64,000 nt of DNA from positions 1-64,000 of the forward strand of contig CAJUSI010000042.1 in assembly GCA_910589035.1 (NCBI GenBank), read 5' to 3'. Made by a program: the position numbers and the translations under genes. The notes beneath the pieces were generated by a model that ran no database searches, was not told where the DNA came from, and saw nothing but the letters and a program-made list of their open reading frames with translations. This DNA comes from an uncultured Acetatifactor sp. (GTDB taxonomy: Bacteria > Bacillota > Clostridia > Lachnospirales > Lachnospiraceae). This document shows positions 1 to 8,967 of the stretch, one piece after another (positions within the stretch are counted from its first letter, which is position 1; every line of letters begins with the position of its first letter).

Positions 1-213
1 CACGAAGGATAAATTTTCGGCCTGCTAGGCGGAGGAGGGAGGCGATGCGGTGGCATCGTTGACCGACGACAACGACGCAGACGGAAATTTAAACAAGTGA
101 AACATGTGGTTAATTGGTGTGGGGCATACTAGTTATAGTTAAAAACTGCATAGTTTGATGAAGGGCTTAAAAAAGCGCAAAAAGTCCCTTCCAGCTTCTG
201 AAAGTGTATATTT
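1..213. other. No gene recognised; left flank of IS relic
   Basis: This edge stretch has no convincing reading frame. It contains a GC-rich part (about 30-95) and then AT-rich sequence leading into the degraded transposase. I see no tRNA or rRNA in it. Confidence 0.5.
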
Positions 214-784
214 TCAGAATATCAACTTCTTGATTTTGCCAATATCACAGGAGGAGCGGAATATGCTGCTGAATGTCATGCACAGATTATGTCCCAACAC
301 TTTGTTTTGCAGCCGGGTACATAATCCCCGAAAGCTTTTCGCAAGTACTTTTTCCGCATTCAGCTGCCCGCTAAGTTGTGAGAATACGGTCTCCACCCTC
401 CGCCGGAAACGAAAGATGAGGCGCCGTATTTCCGCTGGCCAGTTCTTCTTATAGCTTGAAGGCTTCAATGACATCAGGCATATCCCCTGCCTGCGCATGT
501 CATCTCAAAGGACTTCCCCGGCATATTCCTTGTCCTCCAGGATCATCAGGCCAAAGCGGTTCTCTGCAAGATCCCGGAGCCCTTCCCGGTCGTCCACCGA
601 GGCCGGGGTCACCTCAAATGCCGTGATATAGCCCTCCAAGGTGATCATGGCATGGACCTTGAACCGAAATAGGTCTCTTTCCTGGAAGGGCACCTTCCGT
701 AATTTGCTCCGTCCTCACGGAAAGAATGGCAATAGCAGGCACGTCCAAATTTGCAGGCCGGAAGAGAAAAGCTGATATCAACTA
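214..784 (-). pseudogene. IS982-family transposase relic (multiple frameshifts)
   Basis: Pieces of one DDE transposase can be read in three frames on the minus strand. From about 784 a frame encodes ACKFGRA and KETYF; a frameshift near 690 leads to the FKVHAMITLEGYITAF and TPASVDDREGLRDL blocks (693-505), which end in an early stop after DKEYAGEVL. A third frame (498-214) carries the C-terminal RRRVETVFSQLSGQLN and HNLC blocks. This order matches the C-terminal two thirds of IS982-family transposases; the N-terminal part is missing. A 9-bp inverted repeat (182-190 and 828-836) may mark degraded ends. The element cannot be active as it stands. The family call rests on remembered motifs, not a search. 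Confidence 0.8.
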
Positions 785-912
785 GCACAACAGGTTAATT
801 TATTTTTATCGGGTACGCAATTCCGAAAAGGGACTTAATCAAATATTTTTCAGTCATATATTTTTTAATCAATTATTTTGCAATATCTCCGAAGCTTTCA
901 TCCCTGTATGCT

Positions 913-2505
913 TCAATATACCCGAAGCTTTTGTCCCAGTATGCCGAGGAAACGTCCGCCGTATATGGATTCCAGCTCATGTTCCTTGATATTCCGAAGC
1001 AGAAGCAGCGTTCCGCAGTATACCGCACCGGACAGCACAAGCGCAATCAAAAGGGTGGGCAGATCTCCCAGAAGAGACGCAAAGAGGAGATTGACCAGCA
1101 GACAGACCAGGCCTGCCGGCACTCCAGCCCCCAGCGGCACCAGCAATGCGCCCAGCCAGTCCGCCTGTACCCACATATGTTGATAGGAAAAGATACCGAG
1201 AATGAGGCACAGTACAAAGGAGGCTGTCATTCCCCCGTACACCAGCGCCAGGATCCCCGCCCTGGACATTACCATCACCGTGATCACATAGATTACCACG
1301 CTGCCTCCCACCGCCCCGAGTATAATATATTTCTTCCCCGCCGCCTGCAAAAGTCTTGCAAAATACAGAGACAGCGAGACAAAAGCGATCACGGATGAGC
1401 CCCCCGCCAGCATCTTTGCCATAAGTTCTCCGTTATCGGGACAGAGAAGTCCGGCAATCCTTGCCCCCATAAAGGCCACATACACGGAAAAAAAGATGCC
1501 GTACACCATGCAAATATGAACCCCGCACTGAAATGCCGTTTTGGCAAAGCGATTCTCGTTCCTTCTGAAATGCAGAAATATCTTTCCGGTCACCGGCAGA
1601 ACACAGATGGAAATCAGCGAAACAAACACGCCGCAGAAAACCAGATATTTCCCCGCGTACAGTCCGTATTCCGCTATCGCCTGGGGATCCGCAGCGTCGG
1701 CCTTGCCTGTCAGAAGCACTCCCAGCACCAGGGGAAGACATACCAGAAGGCCAATGATAAACTGAGGCCATCTGCCGGCGCATAGATGTCTGATACAATC
1801 CCAGTAGGATTCCGTGGCATATCCCTCCTGCCTGTCCCTTTTGCCGGAACGCCGGCTGATCTTATAGAGAAACAGCAGCAGGAAAACCACCAGGAGCTCG
1901 GCGAGGACGGCCGCCAGCGCGATTCCCAGCCCGCTGTACATGGGGACAAAATTCTCCTGCTGCAGCAATCCGCTTACCTTTTCACCGTATTTCTGCAGAA
2001 TATTGCCGAACAAAAGCCCGAATCCGAATAAGAAAATCTGCCGGAAAATTCCCGCAAAGGCCCTGGGAAGTTCAGACCCCTCCCCCTGAAAATATCCGGA
2101 CAGCACGGAAGCAACCGTTCTGAGCAGCACCAGGGGCGAAAATGCCATGATGATCAGACTGCAGTAGCGGATCCGAAAGATCTTCTCCCCGATCCTCTGC
2201 GCAAAGAGCAGGAGCGCCAGACTGCCGGCCAGCCCCAGAATCATCTGAAAAATCATGCTGCCGGCACGCATTCTGGCCATGTTCTTATGCTGTCCCTTGT
2301 TTTTCCTGCCGCGAAGCAGCCTCCCCAGGGCGTCGGACACGCTCCCGTCGATGGCAATGCAGAAGAATGCGCAGACCTCCGCCGCTACCGCCACATATGT
2401 AATTCCCGTATTCCCCAGCAGCCGTCCCAGCACATATATTGTTACCAGGGACAGTATATCCGCAAACGCCTCTGTCTGCCGCCTTTTTATTTCCGCCTGA
2501 TTCAT
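913..2505 (-). CDS. MATE/MVF-type polysaccharide flippase-like membrane protein
   Basis: The 530-residue product is almost entirely hydrophobic, with about 12-14 predicted membrane segments. Its pattern fits the MOP exporter superfamily (SpoVB/MurJ/Wzx-like flippases): an N-terminal AFADILSLVTIYVLGRLLG helix, a long amphipathic spacer near residue 230 (KISRRSGKRDRQEG), then a second helical bundle. Such proteins flip lipid-linked glycans or peptidoglycan precursors, but the substrate cannot be read from sequence. The start follows GAGGGATGACGG. It lies 16 bp downstream of ybeY on the same strand and may be the last gene of the yqfC-yqfD-phoH-ybeY transcription unit, although the usual neighbours there (dgkA, cdd, era) are absent. 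Confidence 0.7.
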   Translation of the reverse strand: MNQAEIKRRQTEAFADILSLVTIYVLGRLLGNTGITYVAVAAEVCAFFCIAIDGSVSDALGRLLRGRKNKGQHKNMARMRAGSMIFQMILGLAGSLALLLFAQRIGEKIFRIRYCSLIIMAFSPLVLLRTVASVLSGYFQGEGSELPRAFAGIFRQIFLFGFGLLFGNILQKYGEKVSGLLQQENFVPMYSGLGIALAAVLAELLVVFLLLFLYKISRRSGKRDRQEGYATESYWDCIRHLCAGRWPQFIIGLLVCLPLVLGVLLTGKADAADPQAIAEYGLYAGKYLVFCGVFVSLISICVLPVTGKIFLHFRRNENRFAKTAFQCGVHICMVYGIFFSVYVAFMGARIAGLLCPDNGELMAKMLAGGSSVIAFVSLSLYFARLLQAAGKKYIILGAVGGSVVIYVITVMVMSRAGILALVYGGMTASFVLCLILGIFSYQHMWVQADWLGALLVPLGAGVPAGLVCLLVNLLFASLLGDLPTLLIALVLSGAVYCGTLLLLRNIKEHELESIYGGRFLGILGQKLRVY

Positions 2506-2521
2506 CCGTCATCCCTCGGTA

Positions 2522-3022
2522 TTAATCTCTTGTAATTCCCAGTCCCGTCAGTATCTTATCCTGCTTGCGCTCCATCACATTGCGCTGCGCCTCCTCCATG
2601 TGGTCGTAACCGCACAGGTGGAGCATGCTGTGCGCCACAAGGAATGCAAATTCACGTCTAAGGCTATGCCCGTAATCCGCAGCCTGCTCCCGCATCTTCT
2701 CCACCGATATCATGATATCTCCCAATACCAGTTCTCCCGTATCCGGGTCGAAATAATCGGCTTCCTGATTCTCATCCATATCAAAGACGCCTTCCCTGTC
2801 AAAATCCACATTTGGGAAGGAAAGTACATCCGTCTCCCGGTCAATCCCCCTGTATTCCCTGTTTAATTCCCGGATTCCCTCATTGTCCGTCAATACCAGG
2901 TTGACCTGCACTTCATAGGGACAGCTTTCTTCTTCCAGCACCGCCTCGCACACCAGCTTCATGGTATCCTCAGGGGAAAAGGAAAAGCTCTCCTCCGTCT
3001 CGTTTTCCACCAGAAAAGTCAT
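2522..3022 (-). CDS. ybeY: Endoribonuclease YbeY (rRNA maturation)
   Basis: A single-domain UPF0054 protein of 166 residues. The zinc-binding signature H-x3-H-x5-H is visible near the C-terminus as HSMLHLCGYDH, preceded by the conserved GDIMIS strand and by the NREYRGIDRETDVLSFP segment. YbeY acts in 16S rRNA 3'-end processing and ribosome quality control. The start ATG overlaps the phoH stop (ATGA arrangement) and has AGGAAGG upstream, so translation is probably coupled. phoH-ybeY adjacency is a widely conserved bacterial gene order. Confidence 0.95.
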   Translation of the reverse strand: MTFLVENETEESFSFSPEDTMKLVCEAVLEEESCPYEVQVNLVLTDNEGIRELNREYRGIDRETDVLSFPNVDFDREGVFDMDENQEADYFDPDTGELVLGDIMISVEKMREQAADYGHSLRREFAFLVAHSMLHLCGYDHMEEAQRNVMERKQDKILTGLGITRD

Positions 3023-4047
3023 GAACGCCTTCCTCCCTGCCTGCTCTTCGTATGTTCCCTGTCCTTCCTCATCCCTCTTGCCGCCTCTTTTGCCTCAAAA
3101 TCCTCGTAGGCCTTGACAATCTTCTGCACCAGGGGATGGCGTACCACATCCTTGCTGGTCAGGGTACAAAACGCGATGTCATCAATCCCCTTCAGCACCT
3201 TTGCGGCAATGTCCAGTCCCGATTTCATCCCTGAAGGCAGGTCCTTCTGGGAATTGTCGCCGGTGACCACCACCTTGGAGCCGAAACCGATACGGGTCAA
3301 GAACATTTTCATCTGGGCCGGCGTGGTATTCTGGGCCTCGTCCAGAATGATATAGGCGTTATCCAGGGTACGTCCCCTCATGTACGCCAGAGGCGCCACT
3401 TCGATCAGTCCCTTTTCCATATTCCGGGCAAAGCTCTCCGCCCCCATGATCTGGTACAGGGCGTCGTACAGCGGGCGAAGGTAGGGATCCACCTTGCTCT
3501 GCAGATCGCCGGGCAGAAATCCAAGCTTTTCTCCCGCTTCTATGGCGGGCCTGGTCAAAATGATCCTCCCCACCTCTTCGTTTTTAAAGGCCGTGATAGC
3601 CATGGCCATAGCCAGGTAGGTCTTTCCCGTACCCGCGGGTCCCAGGCTGAACACCAGCATGTTTTCCCTGATCGCATCCACATAAGCCTTCTGCCCCAGG
3701 GTCTTTGGCTTGATGGGCTTGCCGTTCACGGTATGGCAGATGCAATCCGTATCAATCTCCGTCAATGCCCCTTCCTTCTTCTCCATCCCCAATGTAATCG
3801 CGTAATCCACACTCTGCTCCTCTATCTCGTTCCCGCGTCCCGAAAGAATGGCCAGCTGCTTCAATACTCCCTCCGCCTTCTTCACCATCCCTTCATCCCC
3901 GGTAATCGCAACTCCGCCGTTGCGGTCCACTATCGTCACGTCAAAATCCCGCTCCAGCTTTTTCACATAAGCATCATTCATACCGAATATCTTCCGCATA
4001 TGCTCAGCGGACAGATCCAGCTTTACCGTAAAATCATTCATTCTCAT
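3019..4047 (-). CDS. phoH: PhoH-family ATPase/RNA-binding protein
   Basis: A PhoH-like P-loop protein of 342 residues. The Walker A GPAGTGKT is near residue 140, and the Walker B-like ILDEAQNTTPAQMKMFLTRIG and VVTGDNSQKDLP blocks are typical. An N-terminal KH-like segment (residues 15-75) precedes the ATPase core. PhoH2-like proteins are linked to RNA metabolism together with YbeY. An ATG at 4065 is in frame, but the start at 4047 is preferred because GAGGAAACGG stands directly before it; the next ATG (4041) is also possible. The start lies inside the 3' end of yqfD, so coupling is likely. Confidence 0.92.
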   Translation of the reverse strand: MRMNDFTVKLDLSAEHMRKIFGMNDAYVKKLERDFDVTIVDRNGGVAITGDEGMVKKAEGVLKQLAILSGRGNEIEEQSVDYAITLGMEKKEGALTEIDTDCICHTVNGKPIKPKTLGQKAYVDAIRENMLVFSLGPAGTGKTYLAMAMAITAFKNEEVGRIILTRPAIEAGEKLGFLPGDLQSKVDPYLRPLYDALYQIMGAESFARNMEKGLIEVAPLAYMRGRTLDNAYIILDEAQNTTPAQMKMFLTRIGFGSKVVVTGDNSQKDLPSGMKSGLDIAAKVLKGIDDIAFCTLTSKDVVRHPLVQKIVKAYEDFEAKEAARGMRKDREHTKSRQGGRRS

Positions 4048-5257
4048 CCGTTTCCTCAGTATCATCCCTCACAGTTTCCGAGCTCATGCGCACCGGCTCC
4101 CGCACCAGGAACTCCCCCTTCAGCACCCATGATGTATCGTCCTTTTCTATTTTAACATTTTTTTCAATAATTTGTACCCCTTTTTCCTCTAAATCTGCCA
4201 GAAAAACCATTAATTTTTGATTAAGAAGATTTTTCGCCTCCTCCAGGGTATACAGATACTCCACATTCTGATACTCGCGGTAGGTCACCTCCCCCCAGAA
4301 TACGGGAATGGAGAGCTTATCAAGCACCTGGGGCCTGCTCTCTCTGATCACGCTGTCATATACCAGAAACGGACTCTCCTGGGGCAGCTTCCAGATCTGA
4401 TCCCCCACCTTCAGATACCAGCTTTTCTTCTCCCTTCCCACATATTCCTTCTCAATGTGGTCAAAGGGCAGGCGGGCCGTAAACTCGGCGCTGTGCTCCA
4501 GCAGAATATCCGCATCCGCGTCCACATACTGATACTCCCGCACCGTGGTATCCTCATTATAGACCGGAATCCTTCCCTCCACCAGAACGGCGCCCTGTTC
4601 CACACTATCCCCGATGGCCACCTTCGGCACGCCGCTCCTGACTATCATTGCCACTATGACCCCATCGTATTCGGCCACCAGATCGCTGCCGGGCGTGGTA
4701 TCCGGCTCCTGTATTATGATGGGGGCATCGTTTTCCTTGATATCGATCAAAAGCTTTGTGCCGTCCAGCCTTGCCGAAGCCCAGGTCACCTGGGGAAAGC
4801 TCCTTCGGATCTGCTTTTCCAGCTCCTCGATGTCCAGATCCTGCCGCTTCATGCCGATGCTGACCTGATTCTGCTCCAGGAAATCCTGAAATACATCCTC
4901 CGTGATCTGATAGTTTCCGGTAATCTCAATGTCCCATATGTAAAAGGAGGATAAAATCCAGAAGGCAACGGCCAGAAAGAGTCCCAGCACAAATACCTTG
5001 CGCTTCATAAGTCCGGGCAGGGAAAAGGGCAGTCCATATCTATTCAATACGGCTACCCTTGTTCCCGTCTTCTTCGCTATGGGCCTGAGCTCCCAGAATC
5101 CCTTCAGGCTGATATACATATAATAGGATTCGCCCTCGCGCACAATATCCCACAGAAGGATTCCCTTGTTGCTGCACAGATTCATAAAACGTTCCGGCGA
5201 AAATCCCCATACGCGGATACGCAGATATCCCCTGATATACTTCAGAAATTTTACCAT
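4034..5257 (-). CDS. yqfD: Sporulation protein YqfD
   Basis: The 407-residue protein has the YqfD layout: a cytoplasmic N-terminal domain with the motif VRGEG-like EGESYYMYISLKGFWEL, one membrane helix at about residues 87-110 (KVFVLGLFLAVAFWILSSFY), a POTRA-like outer segment starting WDIEITGNY, and a long extracytoplasmic domain. In Bacillus the yqfC-yqfD pair is expressed in the mother cell under sigma-E; the exact role is unknown. The start has GAGGATGGGCG upstream. It is followed without a gap by phoH. Confidence 0.93.
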   Translation of the reverse strand: MVKFLKYIRGYLRIRVWGFSPERFMNLCSNKGILLWDIVREGESYYMYISLKGFWELRPIAKKTGTRVAVLNRYGLPFSLPGLMKRKVFVLGLFLAVAFWILSSFYIWDIEITGNYQITEDVFQDFLEQNQVSIGMKRQDLDIEELEKQIRRSFPQVTWASARLDGTKLLIDIKENDAPIIIQEPDTTPGSDLVAEYDGVIVAMIVRSGVPKVAIGDSVEQGAVLVEGRIPVYNEDTTVREYQYVDADADILLEHSAEFTARLPFDHIEKEYVGREKKSWYLKVGDQIWKLPQESPFLVYDSVIRESRPQVLDKLSIPVFWGEVTYREYQNVEYLYTLEEAKNLLNQKLMVFLADLEEKGVQIIEKNVKIEKDDTSWVLKGEFLVREPVRMSSETVRDDTEETDENE

Positions 5258-5410
5258 CGCCCATCCTCTTCCCTACTATACTTGCAGGCCCCGCGGAATC
5301 TGCCTCCAAAGGACTCACCTGCAGCCTCCGTGGGGACTTGCCCCGTCCACAGCCTTGCCTGCGGAGAAGCTTCTTGCAGCCCCTGCCCGCAACGCCTTGC
5401 CGCACGGCCT

Positions 5411-5707
5411 TCAAAGATATCTGACGGCACAGATACAGCCGCTTATCTTCATATCCTCATTCGTATAGTAGTCCACGGAAAGACCAGTTCCCTCAAAGCA
5501 TACCTGGCAGGTTTTGCCCTGGAGCAGTATCAGGCTGTCCGTATACTCCAGGATCCCCCGGTAATTCTCGATCCAGGCCTCTCTGTTGCCCGTCATGCTG
5601 ACCTTTAAGGCCCCCATGCAGACATCCTTTGGAAATTTCAGGGATTCGATCAGCGCTTCCTTTGTTAATTCTTTCCTGGATTCCTTATTCAATTCCTTTT
5701 TTGACAT
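5411..5707 (-). CDS. yqfC: YabP/YqfC-family sporulation protein
   Basis: This is a 98-residue protein of the YabP/YqfC family. It has FPKDVCMGALKVSMTGNREAWIENYRGILEYTDSLILLQ followed by the short strand repeats (GKTCQVCFEG, GLSVDYY) and the terminal MKISGCICAVRYL block. YabP is a coat-associated spore protein, and YqfC sits directly before YqfD in spore formers, as here. The ATG at 5728 lies only 6 bp after a TATAAT element, so I prefer the ATG at 5707, which has AGAAGGAAG upstream at a good distance. Confidence 0.9.
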   Translation of the reverse strand: MSKKELNKESRKELTKEALIESLKFPKDVCMGALKVSMTGNREAWIENYRGILEYTDSLILLQGKTCQVCFEGTGLSVDYYTNEDMKISGCICAVRYL

Positions 5708-5948
5708 GCGGTCATTCTTCCTTCTCATATTTCATTATATTACCGCAGTCTGCAATCTATGCACCATGCAAGGTCATTGGCGGGAGCCTGCTTAATCGCT
5801 CAGGATCCGGTTCCCCGCAGCTTTGCTGCAAGCAACCGTTCATAGGCTGAATCCATTCAAAAGCCAGACAGATCCTTTCAGTAAATACTTCCCTTGATAA
5901 AATCCCTGCCTTCCTGCGAACAAGCAGGTCAATGGACAGAGAATCAAT

Positions 5949-7253
5949 TCAATGAATAATGTCTTTAATGAATGCCCTCCTCCGGGGAGGCGTCGGCGCT
6001 ATGGTACAGGCTGCCAGGTAACGGCGCTCCGCCTCCCTGGCCCGTCCCTCATCATTGGCATGGACCATGACCAGGGGCTCTCCCTCCCTGACATAGTCCC
6101 CCGCCTTCCTGCACAGCACCAGGCCCACGGAGAGATCGATTTTGCTCTCCTTGGTTTCCCTTCCTCCTCCCAGAATCAGGGAGCAGATTCCCACTTCATC
6201 ACAGCGGATTTTTTCGATATAGCCGCTTTTCGGAGCGGCAATGGGGCGGATAATCTCCGCCACTGGCAGCATGTCAGGCTCATATACCGCCCGGCTGTCC
6301 CCGTCCTGGGCTTCTACAAATTCCGCCAGCCTGTGCAAAGCGCTGCCGTCGTCGATCACCTGCCGGAGCATCTGTCCTGCCGTATCGCTGTCTTCTGCCT
6401 TCCCCGCCGCAATCAGCATCTGGCTGCCCAGGGTCATGCACAATTCCGTAAAGTCCGCGGGGCCCTTTCCCTTCAGCGTGTCAATGGCCTCCTTTACCTC
6501 CAGGGCATTGCCCACCGTATAACCCAGGGGCTGATCCATATCGGAGATCACGGCAATGGTTTTACGCCCTGCGTTCCTGCCGATTGTCACCATTTCCTGT
6601 GCCAGTGCCCTGGCATCCTGCTCCGACTTCATAAAGGCGCCGCTTCCGGTCTTCACATCCAGCACAATGCCGTCTGCTCCCGCCGCAAGCTTCTTGCTCA
6701 TTATGGAGCTTGCGATCAGGGACATATTGTCCACCGTGGCCGTCACATCCCGGAGGGCATACAGCTTCTTATCCGCGGGAGCCAGATCCGCCGTCTGCCC
6801 CATAATGGCGATTCCGATACGATTTACATTCTCAATAAACCTTTCCCTTGTAAGCGCCGTGGTAAAGCCCGGAAAGCTTTCCAGCTTGTCTATGGTTCCG
6901 CCGGTATGCCCCAGTCCCCGTCCGCTCATCTTCGCCACGGGAATCCCGCAGGCGGCCACCATGGGGGTTAACGCCAGAGAGGTCTTGTCTCCCACGCCTC
7001 CCGTGCTGTGCTTATCCACCTTAAAACCGTGAATGTCCCGCAGATCCAGCATATCCCCGCTGTGGGCCATGGCCATGGTCAGGGCCAGCGTCTCCTCCTC
7101 CGTCATCTTCCGGAAGTAGACCGCCATCATCAGGGCAGCTGCCTGGTAGTCGGGAATCTTCCCCTTTGTGTAACCCTCCACAAAGAAGTCTATCTCTTCT
7201 TTCGTCAGCTCCCCGCCGTTGCGCTTCTTCATAATGATATCATACATTCTCAC
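5949..7253 (-). CDS. pdp: Pyrimidine-nucleoside phosphorylase
   Basis: This is a full-length (434-residue) thymidine/pyrimidine-nucleoside phosphorylase. It splits uridine, thymidine or deoxyuridine with phosphate into the base and (deoxy)ribose-1-phosphate. Visible hallmarks are MYDIIMKKRNGGELT at the N-terminus, DKHSTGGVGDKTSL for phosphate binding, SGRGLGHTGGTIDKLE, and a glycine-rich C-terminal lobe. The GTG at 7253 is chosen as start because AGGAGG lies 8 bp before it; the ATG at 7247 would be 14 bp away. The gene lies 60 bp behind the 7313-8869 gene and fits the window's other salvage genes (PNP, cdd, NCS2 permease). Confidence 0.95.
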   Translation of the reverse strand: MRMYDIIMKKRNGGELTKEEIDFFVEGYTKGKIPDYQAAALMMAVYFRKMTEEETLALTMAMAHSGDMLDLRDIHGFKVDKHSTGGVGDKTSLALTPMVAACGIPVAKMSGRGLGHTGGTIDKLESFPGFTTALTRERFIENVNRIGIAIMGQTADLAPADKKLYALRDVTATVDNMSLIASSIMSKKLAAGADGIVLDVKTGSGAFMKSEQDARALAQEMVTIGRNAGRKTIAVISDMDQPLGYTVGNALEVKEAIDTLKGKGPADFTELCMTLGSQMLIAAGKAEDSDTAGQMLRQVIDDGSALHRLAEFVEAQDGDSRAVYEPDMLPVAEIIRPIAAPKSGYIEKIRCDEVGICSLILGGGRETKESKIDLSVGLVLCRKAGDYVREGEPLVMVHANDEGRAREAERRYLAACTIAPTPPRRRAFIKDIIH

Positions 7254-7312
7254 AGGCGCTTCCTCCTCTCTTTCTATTATTTTGCCATTTCCGGCTCCGA
7301 CAGCCAAAAGTC

Positions 7313-8869
7313 TTATCGTTTCTGATCTCCAAAGTCAAGGCTGCTGCAGACAACAGAAATCTGTGCCTCCAGGCGGCTGATATAAACAGAATTTCGTTCC
7401 ACAGGTCTGTCAGCCCCCGGCAGATCCCCGATATCCCCGTCACGCCCATTGACTTCCAGTCCCTGAAAGGGCAGATCGTATTTTGTGGCAATCACCAGTC
7501 TCCCGGCACTGTCTGCCGCGGCTCCCAGCGCACCGCCCTCCCGGTACTCCCTGTTTCCCTGTGTCATTACGACTTCATAGGTGCATTCCCGACAGTCGAT
7601 TGTTATGGCATAATCTGATTCCAGACCCGGAGTATATCCTCCCAGCCTCCGATCCCTGCCCCCTGTCCGAACAGCCGCCTCCCCGTCTGCTTTCCATACA
7701 AGAGTAAAGAGCCTGCGGCCGTCGCCGCTCTCCACGCCGAGCATGATTCTGTCCCGGTACACATGCTCCACCGTCAGGGACAGGCGGATTTCCACTCTGC
7801 CGCTTTCCTCAAATACCCGCTCCGCCCTGGTCCTGTTGTACAAATCTTCATCCCAGAGATGAAGCCTGCGCTTTCCTTTTTGCTCCTCCAGCCCGGCTCC
7901 TCCCCAGGAGGGCACATACAGATTCCAGATATTCCGCAGCTCTTCTTCCTCCATTCTATCCATATCGTCGCAGACAGGCCCCTTCCACTGCGTCCGCACA
8001 GGAACCGGCACCCTGGCAATCCACATATCCTCTTTGTTCACGCTGTAGGCAATCCACATACCGGTATCCTGCGGCCGGCGGTTCGCCTCCGTAATCCCCC
8101 TTATATACTGAGCGTGATCGGGAAGTGTATAGTAAGCCAGCGCCGCGCCTCCCGCACATGGGAAAAAGTCCCGATCCAGCCGTTCCTCCTCCCACCACTG
8201 CCAGATTGCTGCCCTGTCCTCCAGGAGTTCCCTGCAGGCCTCCACGAATCCGTCGTCAGGGCATTCCTCGCAGGGTCTGAAAAGATCCACATTCTCCCTG
8301 TTATATCCTCCCTGGGTATTGTACCGGAGGAAGTAGATATCCGACATGGTAAAATCCGCATAAATCTCCCTCACCACACGGCCCACTCCATACCCGTTGT
8401 TGGGTTTGATATGCGGGCTGGGGCAAATACCATAAAAGGTACTGACCAGAAGCCGGTTCTGCGACGTAGTATAAAAACCCATTCTGTGATGTGCCACCAG
8501 TCCGATCCGATCCCCTGAGACCAGTTCCTTTCCCGGCCCCCGGTAAGGCAGGATACCGATGTCACAGGGCGGAAATATCTCCACTGGCTGCTCCCAGTGT
8601 ATTCCGTCTCCGGATTTGCACAGATATACCGCTGACGGCGTCTCATGTTCCCCCTTCGGACCGGCCAGATATTCATACAGAAAATATCCCTGCCAATAAG
8701 CCAGCATGGGCGCATGGTTGTATGTAAATCCCCTGCCCTCCGGCGCATACTCCCGATCCCTGGAAGCCCTGACCACCTGATAATTACAGACGCCGATCAC
8801 ATGGGGCAATCCCCCGTCCTGAAATCTTATATCTGCCTTCTTCTCATGGAAGCACCGAATCAGTTCCAT
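7313..8869 (-). CDS. Unassigned protein, possible beta-propeller glycosidase
   Basis: I do not firmly recognise this 518-residue protein. It lacks a signal peptide. It has blade-like segments of the type found in GH32/43/33 propellers: NHAPMLAYWQGYFLYEYLAG near residue 52, AVYLCKSGDGIHWEQPVEIFPP near 80-100, then MWIAYSVNKEDMWIARVPVP near 275-295. A C-terminal beta-rich region (from about residue 355) resembles a concanavalin-like sandwich. A cytoplasmic glycoside hydrolase or sialidase-like role is an inference only. It precedes pyrimidine-nucleoside phosphorylase by 60 bp on the same strand. Confidence 0.5.
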   Translation of the reverse strand: MELIRCFHEKKADIRFQDGGLPHVIGVCNYQVVRASRDREYAPEGRGFTYNHAPMLAYWQGYFLYEYLAGPKGEHETPSAVYLCKSGDGIHWEQPVEIFPPCDIGILPYRGPGKELVSGDRIGLVAHHRMGFYTTSQNRLLVSTFYGICPSPHIKPNNGYGVGRVVREIYADFTMSDIYFLRYNTQGGYNRENVDLFRPCEECPDDGFVEACRELLEDRAAIWQWWEEERLDRDFFPCAGGAALAYYTLPDHAQYIRGITEANRRPQDTGMWIAYSVNKEDMWIARVPVPVRTQWKGPVCDDMDRMEEEELRNIWNLYVPSWGGAGLEEQKGKRRLHLWDEDLYNRTRAERVFEESGRVEIRLSLTVEHVYRDRIMLGVESGDGRRLFTLVWKADGEAAVRTGGRDRRLGGYTPGLESDYAITIDCRECTYEVVMTQGNREYREGGALGAAADSAGRLVIATKYDLPFQGLEVNGRDGDIGDLPGADRPVERNSVYISRLEAQISVVCSSLDFGDQKR

Positions 8870-8967
8870 CCTCCTCCCTCTCTTCCGGATTTCCCCATAC
8901 TGTTTTATCCATTATACTCTACCAAAAAGGTTTTGAAAAGCGTTTTCAGAACTCTGAGCTGTGTATT

